Shown: positions 1 through 6,667, counted from the first letter of the stretch. The stretch is DNA of 8,501 nucleotides from Pseudomonadota bacterium (GCA_023426505.1 JAFAAP010000284.1:1-8501), one strand, 5' to 3'. Notes: generated from the sequence alone by a model not told the origin. A program made the numbers and translations.

Positions 1-151
1 GACGGCCTCGACAATCTTGCCAACTTGGATTTCGAGTGGGTGGTGGCGATCGAACGTGAGCGCCTGCGGCCGCGTTACCGAGAGGGCTTCGGGCGGGCTC
101 CGCTGAACCTACGCTGGCAGCCCGACCTGCGGGGCCCCTCGGGAGGCGCCG
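1..151. other. Unassigned left edge, partial repeat copy
   Basis: No gene is recognised here. Plus-strand frame 1 is open from the window edge to 333, but its residues match no family I know, and from 152 on it lies over a better-supported small gene in another frame. Bases 1-23 are an exact reverse complement of 1980-2002, next to the IS256 remnant and recombinase tail. Read on the minus strand, the end of this stretch gives GKIVEAV, as does the plus strand at 1982-2002. This suggests that the left edge is the end of a second, inverted copy of that sequence, mostly outside the window. A DUF2924 gene is often found in this position in related recombinase loci, but its features are not visible here. 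Confidence 0.4.
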
Positions 152-343
152 ATGGACCAGCAGAGCAGGCCCACTCCTTTGACGATCAAGGTGTCGTTCG
201 AGACGACGCGTCTCAGCGCCCAATGCCTGATCGAGGCCTACGACCGCCTCGTGCCCAATCGGCGCCGACGCATTCGTCCGCTTCGGGAGTTGGAGCCCGG
301 CGAAGGCGACGCGCTGACTATGCGGAGGAGTGATCATGCCTGA
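152..343 (+). CDS. Small recombinase-associated hypothetical protein (63 aa)
   Basis: This is a 63-residue protein of unknown function. The ATG at 152 follows GGGAGG (141-146) by five bases, a strong ribosome binding site. Its stop codon (341-343) overlaps the recombinase start at 336, so the two genes are translationally coupled. From memory, small proteins with the same core (LTIKVSFETTRLSAQCLIEAY, residues about 10-30) occur just upstream of large serine recombinases in Hyphomicrobiales. That recollection and the coupling are the basis for calling it real. The N-terminal half could form a short strand and helix; the C-terminal half is very arginine-rich and could bind DNA. It has no membrane segment or signal peptide. 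A role as a recombinase cofactor or directionality factor is possible but unproven. Confidence 0.7.
   Translation: MDQQSRPTPLTIKVSFETTRLSAQCLIEAYDRLVPNRRRRIRPLRELEPGEGDALTMRRSDHA
324..330 (+). promoter_or_regulatory. Ribosome binding site of recombinase
   Basis: GGAGGAG lies five bases before the ATG at 336. It decides the start between that ATG and an in-frame GTG at 330, which is part of the site itself. The site lies inside the 3' end of the 63-residue ORF, consistent with coupled translation. Confidence 0.7.
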
Positions 344-1979
344 GCCCCGGATTGCGCTTTATGCGCGGGTGTCGAGCGAGCAGCAGGCCCGCGGCAACAC
401 CGTGGCCAGCCAGCTTGCGGCGCTGCGCGAGCGGGTCGCCAGCGCTGGCCTGTCGGCAGATCCCGGCGATGAGTTCGTCGACGAAGGCTACAGCGGCACC
501 ACGCTCCTGCGGCCAGCTCTGGAACGGCTGCGGGATGCCGTGGCCGCCGGCGTGCTCGATCAGGTCCTTGTCCTTGCACCGGACCGTCTGGCCCGGCGCT
601 ACGCCTATCAGGTCCTCCTCGTCGAGGAGTTCCGGCGGGCCGGCACCGAGGTCGTCTTCGTGAACCGCCCCATCGGCACCAGCGCCGAGGACGATCTCCT
701 GCTCCAGGTCCAGGGCATGATCGCCGAGTACGAGCGGGCCAAGATCCTGGAACGCAGCCGCCGTGGACGCCGGCACGCCGCACGCTCGGGACTGATCAGC
801 GCTCTGGGCAAGGTGTCTTTCGGCTACCGCTACATCGCCAAGGACGCGGGCGGTGGAATGGCGCGTCGAAGTTGTCGCCGAGGAGGCCCGCTGGGTCCGG
901 CTGATGTTTGCGTGGGTCGGGCTGGAGCGCCTGAGCCTGCGGGAGGTGTCGCGCCGCCTTTCAGAGGTCGGGGTGCCGACCAGCACCGGCAAGGCTCGGT
1001 GGGACAGCACCACGATCGCGCTGATGCTGCGCAACACCGCCTATGTCGGGCGCGCGGTCTTCGGGCGCTCGCGCTCGGTGCAGGCGCCACCGCGCCTGCG
1101 ACCCTTGCGCGGCCATCCGCAGGCGGCGCGGAAGCCGAACTCACGGGTCCCCGTGCCCCGCGAGGAGTGGATCGAGATCCCGGTGCCGGCCTTGGTCGAC
1201 CCAGCGGTCTTCGAGGCGGCCCAGGCGCAGCTCGACGAGAACCGCCGTCGTCGCCGGGAACTCCGGCGTCGTCCCGGCTGGTTGTTGCAGGGGCTCGTGG
1301 TCTGTCAGCGGTGCGGCTACGCCTTCTACGGCAAGATGGCGCGCGGACGCGTGGGGGAGCAGCAGCCGGCCGACTATGGTTATTACCGCTGCACGGGCAC
1401 CGATGCGCACCGCTTCGCGGGGCAGGCGGTCTGCGACAACCGGTCGGTGCGCAGCGATCGCCTGGAGCAGGCCGTGTGGGACGAGATCCGGACCGTCCTG
1501 GAGAATTCCGGGCGCCTCGCTGCGGAGTACCAGCGTCGGCTCAATCAAGCGCGTGACATCCCCGGCGAGGCAGGCGACACCGACCTTGAGCGCCGGATTG
1601 CCGCCCTGCGCCGCGGCCTTGGGCGGCTCATCGACGGCTATGCCGAGGGCCTCATCGAGCGCTGCGAGTTCGAGCCCCGCATCAACGGGATGCGGCGCCG
1701 CCTGGCCCAGCTTGAGGCGGACCGGCAGAGGCGGCTCGCTGAGGCCGAGGCGGAGCGGAACCTGATCCTGCTCGTCGGCCGCGTGGACGAGTTCGCGGAG
1801 AAAGTCCGCGGAGGCTTGGACGGACTGGACTGGAACGGCACACGTGAGATCATCCGCGCCATGATCCGACGCGTCGAAGTTGACGGCGACCACGTCAACA
1901 TCGTCTTCCGAGTGCCGCCTCCCTCACCGCCAAGCGGCATTGGGCGCCCGTGCGGTCCGATGCCGTCTTCGGGCGAGGA

Positions 1980-2002
1980 TTGGCAAGATTGTCGAGGCCG
2001 TC
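1980..2002. repeat. 23-bp inverted repeat, right copy
   Basis: These 23 bases are the exact reverse complement of window bases 1-23. The match stops at 1979 (mismatch with base 24) and may continue on the other side beyond the window edge. The two copies bracket the small ORF and recombinase. Recombinase integration gives direct repeats, so an inverted pair suggests IS copies in opposite orientation or a past inversion. Confidence 0.85.
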
Positions 2003-2149
2003 ATCAGGCGCCTGATCGGGGCGGTGCTGCTGGAGGCCAATGACGACTGGCAGCTTCAGCACCGTTACATGCAGATCGAAGCGATAACCGAGCTCGCAAC
2101 ACCGATGATCAACCCGCAGGCTCTGGCCATCACTCCACAGGCGAGCTGA
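1997..2149 (+). pseudogene. IS256-family transposase, C-terminal fragment
   Basis: About 50 codons in frame 2 match the C-terminus of IS256-family (mutator-type) DDE transposases: AVIRRLIGAVLLEANDDW, then LQHRYMQIEA and a short tail ending ITPQAS at the TGA at 2147-2149. Family transposases are about 400 residues, so some 350 residues, including all catalytic positions, are missing. There is no start codon or ribosome binding site of its own, so it is dead. Its first 16 codons overlap the end of the recombinase frame, showing that the recombinase gene was joined to the interior of an IS256 gene. Confidence 0.75.
2003..2016. repeat. 14-bp perfect palindrome
   Basis: ATCAGGCGCCTGAT is a perfect palindrome directly after the 23-bp repeat. 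It encodes IRRLI of the IS256 remnant, so it may be an accident of coding sequence. Its position at the junction between the recombinase tail and the IS fragment is the reason to note it. Confidence 0.5.
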
Positions 2150-2231
2150 CCAATGGCCACCTCAGACCGCACCCGAATTTACACTCATTGACGGATGCGA
2201 CCTAGTGAGTCGGGGTCGACGCGATCACTGC

Positions 2232-2795
2232 CTAAGACGCGGCGCGTTCCTTCAGCCAAGTGCGATGTCGCAGCGATCTCCGGTTTTCCAGAATGTCGAG
2301 CAGAGTGTTAAGTGCCTCGTCGGTCAGGGGCAGTTCCGGTGCAGGTGCCAAACCTGTAAGGGCCAGGGATTGATTGCGGAAGCGCGGATCCGCACTGACC
2401 TCAGGTCCAAACCATACCGGCGGCTGAAACTCTTTTGCTTCCTGCTCGTGCTCGAAAGTGACATCGATAAGGTCGAGTGGGCCAGGCACGGCGAAGCGGC
2501 TGACATGAACCGCGGCACCAAGGAAGAGCGAGGTGCGGACATAACCTACTTCAGCGGTCGTAACAGCCAGCAGGACCTCGGCATGCGCCAGCGGTATCTC
2601 TGTAGGTTCCTCCGCAGGACCATTGGACCCGTGCGTAATCAGGATGAGACATCCCGCGCGTCCATCCAGGCGGACACAGGAGCATCGGCCATCCCGTTCG
2701 GGGAAATAGCCTTCGACGATCCTCTGCCCTCCCCGCTCCATTTGGATCAGGCGGGCCAAGGACGAAGCGAGGAGAAAACGTCGGCTGGTGCTCAT
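2232..2795 (-). CDS. CYTH-like domain protein (diverged)
   Basis: This is a 187-residue soluble protein resembling alphaproteobacterial CYTH-domain (triphosphate tunnel) proteins. Matching features are an opening SRRFLL where CYTH proteins have the EXEXK strand, an EGYFP strand near residue 28, LILITHG at 50-56, TEIPLAHAEVLL at 65-76, and a tail with PPVWFGPEVSADPRFRNQSLA (125-145), which resembles the family's usual ending. The acidic metal-binding residues of EXEXK are absent (MSTSRRF instead). Catalytic triphosphatase activity is therefore doubtful, and a binding or degenerate role is possible. The ATG at 2795 follows a G-rich stretch (GGGGGGA about ten bases upstream) acting as a weak ribosome binding site. 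It stands alone, convergent with the IS256 remnant and divergent from the transposase fragment. The length is complete for a single CYTH domain. Confidence 0.65.
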   Translation of the reverse strand: MSTSRRFLLASSLARLIQMERGGQRIVEGYFPERDGRCSCVRLDGRAGCLILITHGSNGPAEEPTEIPLAHAEVLLAVTTAEVGYVRTSLFLGAAVHVSRFAVPGPLDLIDVTFEHEQEAKEFQPPVWFGPEVSADPRFRNQSLALTGLAPAPELPLTDEALNTLLDILENRRSLRHRTWLKERAAS

Positions 2796-3049
2796 GGATC
2801 GTGTCCCCCCAAAAACAGTGATCCGCAGCCTCGAGGGCCTGATCCGGAAAGATTACCGCGCTATCTCCGGGACAGAAGCACCTTGATGCCTGTTACTGTC
2901 AGAATGGTTAATCGCGCCGGCATCTGCCATACCGATGTCACACGCGTGATTAGCAAAAGGCGCGGTAAGCCCTCTCGTCTTTAAGGAGAGGATGGATCGG
3001 CGCATGTGGCGAAAGCCGCATCATCGTCCTTGAGCCTGCGTCAAGTCAA
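2796..3049. other. Intergenic region between CYTH gene and IS701 fragment
   Basis: This holds the upstream region of the minus-strand CYTH-like gene and the lead-in to the transposase fragment. I see no complete gene and no clear -35/-10 pair. On the plus strand, 2896-2931 reads VRMVNRAGICHTD, like the zinc-ligand segment of medium-chain alcohol dehydrogenases, but nothing on either side supports a gene. AAGGAGAGG at 2983-2991 looks like a ribosome binding site, yet the ATGs that follow (2993 and 3004) share one frame that opens only 14 codons. Confidence 0.5.
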
Positions 3050-3679
3050 AGCCGCCCTCAAGTTGCTGTCGGCGATCCAGGCCCCTGGCGTCAGCAGGCG
3101 GTGCTGGGTCGCAGCCACTGGGACGCGGATGCCTTGCGGGACATGGTGCGCGACTATGCTCTTGAGACGCTCGCCTCACCCGGTGCGGTGCTCGTCCTCG
3201 ACGAGACCGGCTTTTTCAAGCAGGGGCAGCACTCGTGCGGGGTCGGCCGGCAATACACCGGATCGGCCGGCAAGATCACCAACTGTCAGATCGGGGTGTT
3301 TGCGGCCTACGTGTCGGACCGGGGCTGCGCCCTCATCGACCGTCAGCTCTATCTGCCCAAGGACTGGATCAACGACGCCATTCGGCGGCAAGCCGCTCAT
3401 ATTCCCGACAGCCTTCACTTCGTCACTCAACCCGAAATCGCTGCCGAGATGATCACGCGAGTTCTGGCAACAGGCGTTCCGTTCGACTGGGTGGCTGCCG
3501 ACACGATCTACGGTGTGGGAGCCATCGAGATGCAGTTGCGCCGGGCCGGCAAAGGCTATGTGCTCGGCACGCATGCCACCGATCAGTTCAACTCCTGGAT
3601 CGGCACACCCGACGTCGCCGGCACGGCCGAGGAGATCGCACAGGCACTCACCCCTGGGACATGGAAGCGCCTGTCGGGG
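3050..3679 (+). pseudogene. IS701-family transposase, central fragment
   Basis: This is a fragment of an IS701-family DDE transposase. Recognisable family sequence begins about 3062 (VGDPGPWRQQ) and continues with LGRSHWDADALRD, VLVLDETGFFKQG, GRQYTGSAGKITNCQIGVF, RQLYLPKDW and WVAADTIYG. The first two catalytic aspartates are present: the Asp of DETGF at 3200-3202 and the Asp of ADTIYG at 3500-3502. The family sequence ends abruptly after TWKRLSG at about 3679. The catalytic glutamate and the C-terminal third are missing, as is the N-terminal start (about 60-80 residues in intact relatives). No inverted repeats could be placed. The frame then continues without a stop into an unrelated ABC binding protein. 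It cannot be an active transposase. Confidence 0.8.
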
Positions 3680-4585
3680 AACATCGCGATCGAACATCGC
3701 TGGGCGCAGGGCCGCTATGATCGGCTGCCCGCTTTGGCCGCCGAGCTCGTCAGCCGCAAGGTCGACGTGATCGTCTCCACCGGCGGCCTGCCGACGGCAC
3801 TTGCGCTGAAAGGCGCAACCTCGACGATCCCGATCGTCTTCAGGCTTGGCGCCGACGTGGTCGAGTTAGGCCTCGTGGCCAGCTTCGCCCGGCCGGGCGG
3901 GAACCTCACGGGAATCAGCTTGATCGCGGACGAGTTGACGACGAAACGCCTTGAACTGCTGTCCGAGCTGGTTCCGCACGTTAGGGTGATCGCCCTGATG
4001 GTGAACCCGAACAATACGAATGCCAAGCGGAACACCGCGCTCGCCGAGGATTTCGCCCGCGCCAGGGGACTCCAGCTCCCGATCGTGACGGCCACTACCG
4101 CAGGCGAGATCGAGGAGGCCTTTGCCTCTCTGCGCCCGCTGCACGCCGGCGCGCTCGTCGTCAGCGCGGATCCGTTCCTGTCCAACCAGCGCGAACAGAT
4201 TGCAGCGCTGGCATCGCGCCATGCTGTTCCGGCGATCTATGCGTGGCGCGAGTTCGCCGCGTCCGGCGGCCTCATCAGCTATGGACCGAGCCTCAGCGCG
4301 GCCTTTCGCCTGATCGGCATTTACGCCGGAAAGATCCTCAGCGGTGCCAATCCGGCGGACATGCCGGTCCAGCAACCGACCACATTCGAGCTGGTCATCA
4401 ACCTTAAAACCGCCCGGACGCTGGGTCTTGACATCCCACAACACCTCCTCGCCGAGGCCGACGAGGTCATCGAGTCGGCACTCTCGCGAAAAGCGTCCGC
4501 GAATTTCGCGGAAAGGGACTTTATGGAACGCAGCGCTACCGGATGGTCACACAACAACCTGATCCCGTATAGATGGATACCGTGA
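3680..4585 (+). pseudogene. ABC substrate-binding protein fragment fused to IS701
   Basis: This encodes the larger part of an ABC_sub_bind-family periplasmic substrate-binding protein, the type often annotated as a sugar or tryptophan-like ABC transporter binding protein. It starts within the family motif with NIAIEHRWAQGRYDRLPALA and continues through VIVSTGGLPTALALK, PIVFRLGADVVELGLVASFARPGGNLTG, LVPHVRVIALMVNPNN, AGALVVSADPF and LISYGPSLSAAFRLIGIYAGKIL to LLAEADEVIE (ending 4474), where relatives normally stop. The signal peptide and about 80 N-terminal residues are absent, replaced in frame by IS701 sequence, so the product would not be exported. After 4474 it carries 36 unrelated codons before the TGA at 4583. 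No partner permease or ATPase gene is nearby. The open frame from 3101 (GTG) to 4585 could yield a 494-residue chimera, but function is unlikely. Confidence 0.8.
4496..4512. repeat. Short inverted repeat at broken 3' end
   Basis: TCCGCGA and TCGCGGA flank a three-base loop, 22 bases after the point where the binding-protein family sequence ends. No T-run follows, so a terminator is not supported. It may mark the junction of the rearrangement. Confidence 0.4.
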
Positions 4586-4886
4586 ATGGTCCGTACCGTT
4601 TAAAGAATGCCCTGTTCGGAGCCTTGAAGGCAGCGCTCTAAGGGCAGCCTCAGACCGGACACTGGACCACTTCCAGAAGGCTGGCCGTCCATGCCGCCGT
4701 ATGCCGAAGTCCAAACCTGCCGCGACACGAAATCGCATGAGGAAAGGCGGCTCCGTTCCAATTTATCAAAATGGGTACCGCTGCCGCGCAGGCTCCGTAA
4801 TGCCAAGCAACTCAGCTCATGCTAAGATAAACTAAAGTGCCCGTTCCCTGTGTCAGTCCACGCGATGTCCGCCGGGAGGCCGAAAA
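4586..4886. other. Intergenic leader of the 320-residue protein gene
   Basis: About 300 bases without a recognisable gene, and no tRNA-like fold. The last 70 bases become AT-richer around 4820-4835 (GCTAAGATAAACTAAAG). TAAGAT at about 4823 could be a -10 box, but no good -35 partner is visible, so promoter placement is weak. The ribosome binding site GGGAGG at 4874-4879 belongs to the next gene. Confidence 0.4.
4874..4879 (+). promoter_or_regulatory. Ribosome binding site favouring a TTG start
   Basis: GGGAGG lies seven bases before a TTG at 4887 and no ATG or GTG in this frame is as well placed. It is the reason for choosing the unusual TTG start of the 320-residue protein. Confidence 0.65.
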
Positions 4887-5849
4887 TTGGCGAAGGATCC
4901 TAAGCCCGGAATCGAGGATCTCGTCTCCGAGATCATGAAGCGGGATCGGTCGAAGCCTCGTCCCGCCGAGAACCCTCATCTGGCCGAACTTTCGAGGCTC
5001 CGCGGCGATCACATTGAACGGCTCCAGTCGCAGCTGGCCGAGGCGGGACTGGACATCGAGAGGCTTGAGAAGCGATACGACAGGTTTCGGAAAGAGACAG
5101 ACAAGCTTTACGGGAAGCTCATGCCACATGACGATCGCGAGCCTTTCGAACTGACCGAAAGCGACCGGGCATGGATAGATAACAAGAAGCGGGTCTACGA
5201 ACTGATCGGCGGAAAGCCGCTGGTCACGTTCCCAATCGTCATCGATGCTCCCATCGCCATCTATTCCGCGCCTTCAGGCTCGTTGCTCGACTCAAATATC
5301 GAGAGCTGGAACAGTTGGGCGAAGTGGAAACACAACGACAGCCGCGACGGCACCGGCTTCCTCTTCGATGACTGGAAGTATGCGTACATCAGGTTCCTGT
5401 TCGCCTGGCACAACAACTCGACGGAAGTTGCCATCGTCAAGCATGCCAGGGCCGACCTCACGGTCCGGGGGCAGCTTCAGGCCATTGCGCATCCGCCTTT
5501 GCTCGTGGACGTCAACACAGATCTAAACTTGTACACCAACCATCAGGTCTTCGTCGGCTCGACGAGCCTCACCACCGACCATCACTACATCACTGGGACA
5601 GTTGCGTATACGAAGGGCTGGCTCATGGGAGGCACTGGCGACTTTGCGACGATCGACTTCAACCGGGTGAAGCCCGTGATCTACGAGGACATCCTTGTTC
5701 CACCCAATCAATTTGCCATCTTCGACGTCGGACTGGAGGCCGAGTACAAAATCCAGAAAGGCGAGGTGCATTATGTGTTCACCGGACCGAGCAGGTATCT
5801 AGCCTGCCCATGCCTCGCTCTCGAGCTCAGCGTCGTCGCCAAAGCCTGA
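4887..5849 (+). CDS. Uncharacterised coiled-coil protein (320 aa)
   Basis: I cannot name this gene. The 320-residue product has no signal peptide and no membrane segment, so it is probably cytoplasmic. Residues about 31-76 are rich in Glu, Arg and Leu with heptad-like spacing (a likely coiled coil), followed by an acidic stretch and a helix at 88-107. Residues 112-320 look like a beta-rich domain with FLFAWHNNSTEVAIVKHARADL (170-191), an aromatic and glycine-rich middle, VPPNQFAIFDVGLEAEY (271-287) and a closing CPCLALEL (307-314). From memory, a scattered group of uncharacterised bacterial proteins shares the pattern 'VPPN.-FEV- ... VxCPxLxLEL', but I know no function for it. The gene is complete, begins at a TTG with a strong ribosome binding site and stands alone on its strand. 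The surrounding IS remnants suggest acquisition by transfer. Confidence 0.75.
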   Translation: MAKDPKPGIEDLVSEIMKRDRSKPRPAENPHLAELSRLRGDHIERLQSQLAEAGLDIERLEKRYDRFRKETDKLYGKLMPHDDREPFELTESDRAWIDNKKRVYELIGGKPLVTFPIVIDAPIAIYSAPSGSLLDSNIESWNSWAKWKHNDSRDGTGFLFDDWKYAYIRFLFAWHNNSTEVAIVKHARADLTVRGQLQAIAHPPLLVDVNTDLNLYTNHQVFVGSTSLTTDHHYITGTVAYTKGWLMGGTGDFATIDFNRVKPVIYEDILVPPNQFAIFDVGLEAEYKIQKGEVHYVFTGPSRYLACPCLALELSVVAKA

Positions 5850-6070
5850 TGGTACTCGACGATCGAAGCTCGCCTCGGTCGTAAAGTCGTGCTGTCTCGG
5901 TATTTCCGCATTTAGCTTCACCAGAAACATCGTTTCGAGATCGCGGGTGACGTGTCCCACTGATCCGGCATATTTCTCATGAGGATGGTTGCGCAACCGG
6001 AGAGGCTGCCTTTGTGGAACAGGCACTTGGGCGAGGAGTATCGACCACTATTCTCAAGCCAAGAGTGCTC
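5850..6070. other. Intergenic region before the DUF6894-like gene
   Basis: About 220 bases with no recognisable gene. A 41-codon frame opens at ATG 5979 and a TTG at 5989 is in frame with the following DUF6894-like sequence, but neither has a convincing ribosome binding site or family match. No terminator follows the stop at 5847-5849. Confidence 0.4.
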
Positions 6071-6318
6071 GTGTCTCGCTAATTTTCGACACTTGCGGTG
6101 GTGAACTCCTTATTTCTGACAAGGAGGTACAGGAGTTGGAAGACCTCGCGGCGACTCAATTTGAAACTGAAAAGGCTTTGCCGGAGATGGCGTGGGACGG
6201 ACTCCCGGACGAGGATCAGCGGATCATTATTGCCAGCGTCAGAGACGAGGCTGGCAATATCGTGCTCCCGATCACGCTCTCGCAGCTCGTGGAATACCCC
6301 TCCAAGGCCTCGGAATGA
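6071..6318 (+). pseudogene. DUF6894-like protein, damaged start
   Basis: The frame ending at 6318 resembles small DUF6894 proteins common in Hyphomicrobiales: FDTCGGELLISDKEVQELEDL, then ALPEMAWDGLPDEDQR and the closing VRDEAGNIVLPITLSQLVE. Relatives start MPRYFF just before the first FD. Here the equivalent sequence starts at GTG 6071 as GTG TCT CGC TAA TTT T, reading V-S-R-stop-F in frame 2. It is then one base short of the frame that carries the rest. A nonsense change (TAC to TAA at 6080-6082) plus a one-base loss would explain this. The only in-frame upstream start is TTG at 5989, giving a 109-residue protein with an unrelated 27-residue N-terminus. A TTG at 6136 after AAGGAGG (6121-6127) could give a shortened product. 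Function of the family is unknown. Confidence 0.6.
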
Positions 6319-6630
6319 TCACAGCAGATTTCGTAGAACGAGAGTGACGGAGCCGTGGCAGACGCAAACTATGCTGCCTCGGGACTGCCATTGTCTTGGA
6401 CGAGAAGTCGGAACCGATGAGTTCTGCGTCTCAGCAACCCTCGAGCAGTATCGAAGCCGTTGGTGGTGCGTCCACTTAAAGTTCCGATGCTTTAGAGTCT
6501 GCTCTGGGTCAGACATTCGCATTTCGTTGGTAAATAAACGTCAGCTCTCGAACGCCGAAGCAGACCAACTGCTTACGTCTCAGGTATGCCAAGAGGAGAC
6601 ATTTTCCGCTTGTGGGTGCCAAGGCTCTGA
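6319..6630. other. Gene-free stretch
   Basis: About 310 bases between the DUF6894-like frame and the hairpin downstream of the desaturase. Open frames on both strands give cysteine- and arginine-rich products with no family resemblance, so I see no gene. Composition is less GC-rich than the recombinase or desaturase. A five-base inverted repeat GTCTG/CAGAC near 6497-6515 is too short to interpret. Confidence 0.5.
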
Positions 6631-6667
6631 ATGAGAGAAGGGGCGCATGAGGTCGCCCTTCTCTCAT
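6631..6667 (-). terminator. Strong hairpin after the desaturase gene
   Basis: Left arm ATGAGAGAAGGGGCG (6631-6645) pairs with CGCCCTTCTCTCAT (6654-6667) with one bulged G and an eight-base loop. It begins nine bases past the desaturase stop on the minus strand. No clear T-run follows on either strand, so it could be an intrinsic terminator without a U-tract or a 3' end stabiliser. It could also shield the desaturase from plus-strand read-through. Confidence 0.65.

Larger units (their letters stand above)
336..2043 (+). pseudogene. Large serine recombinase, frameshifted
   Basis: This is a large serine recombinase (resolvase/invertase N-terminal domain, Recombinase domain, zinc beta-ribbon) that would cut and rejoin DNA at att-type sites. 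From the ATG at 336, the catalytic domain shows YARVSS with predicted nucleophile Ser13, GYSG at residues 51-54 and DRLAR at 83-87. Frame 3 gives good family sequence up to about base 855. Frame 1 then carries the rest: EVVAEEARWVRLMF, the zinc ribbon with Cys codons at 1303, 1312, 1390 and 1432, and a basic helical C-terminus. Without a frame change, translation in frame 3 stops at 1556. Rejoined, the product is about 569 residues, normal for the family. The break needs one extra base or two missing bases between about 855 and 868. The last 15 or so codons overlap IS256-derived sequence in another frame, so the native C-terminus may be replaced. It is probably inactive unless the shift is a sequencing error or recoded. 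Confidence 0.85.
1997..2203 (+). mobile_element. IS256-family element remnant, right end
   Basis: This is the transposase 3' fragment plus about 54 bases of downstream sequence. The stretch CGAATTTACACTCATTGACG (2173-2192) resembles, from memory, the terminal inverted repeats of rhizobial IS256-family elements. The outer boundary near 2203 is therefore an estimate. No left end of this element lies between here and the recombinase. A target duplication cannot be judged, because the partner end is missing or lies left of the window. Confidence 0.5.

Noticed and set aside
25..333. 102-codon open frame at the left edge, plus strand
   Set aside because: No family resemblance, no ribosome binding site, and from 152 on it overlaps the better-supported 63-residue ORF in another frame.
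318..1037. 239-codon open frame on the minus strand
   Set aside because: It is antisense to clear serine recombinase coding sequence; long antisense frames are common in high-GC genes.
2205..2984. 259-codon open frame on the plus strand
   Set aside because: It lies antisense to the CYTH-like gene and shows no conserved domain apart from a short dehydrogenase-like segment reported separately.
3866..4444. 192-codon minus-strand frame
   Set aside because: Antisense shadow of the recognisable ABC substrate-binding sequence.
6098..6634. 178-codon plus-strand frame
   Set aside because: Its first half is a shadow of the DUF6894-like frame and its second half has odd Cys/Arg-rich composition without family matches.
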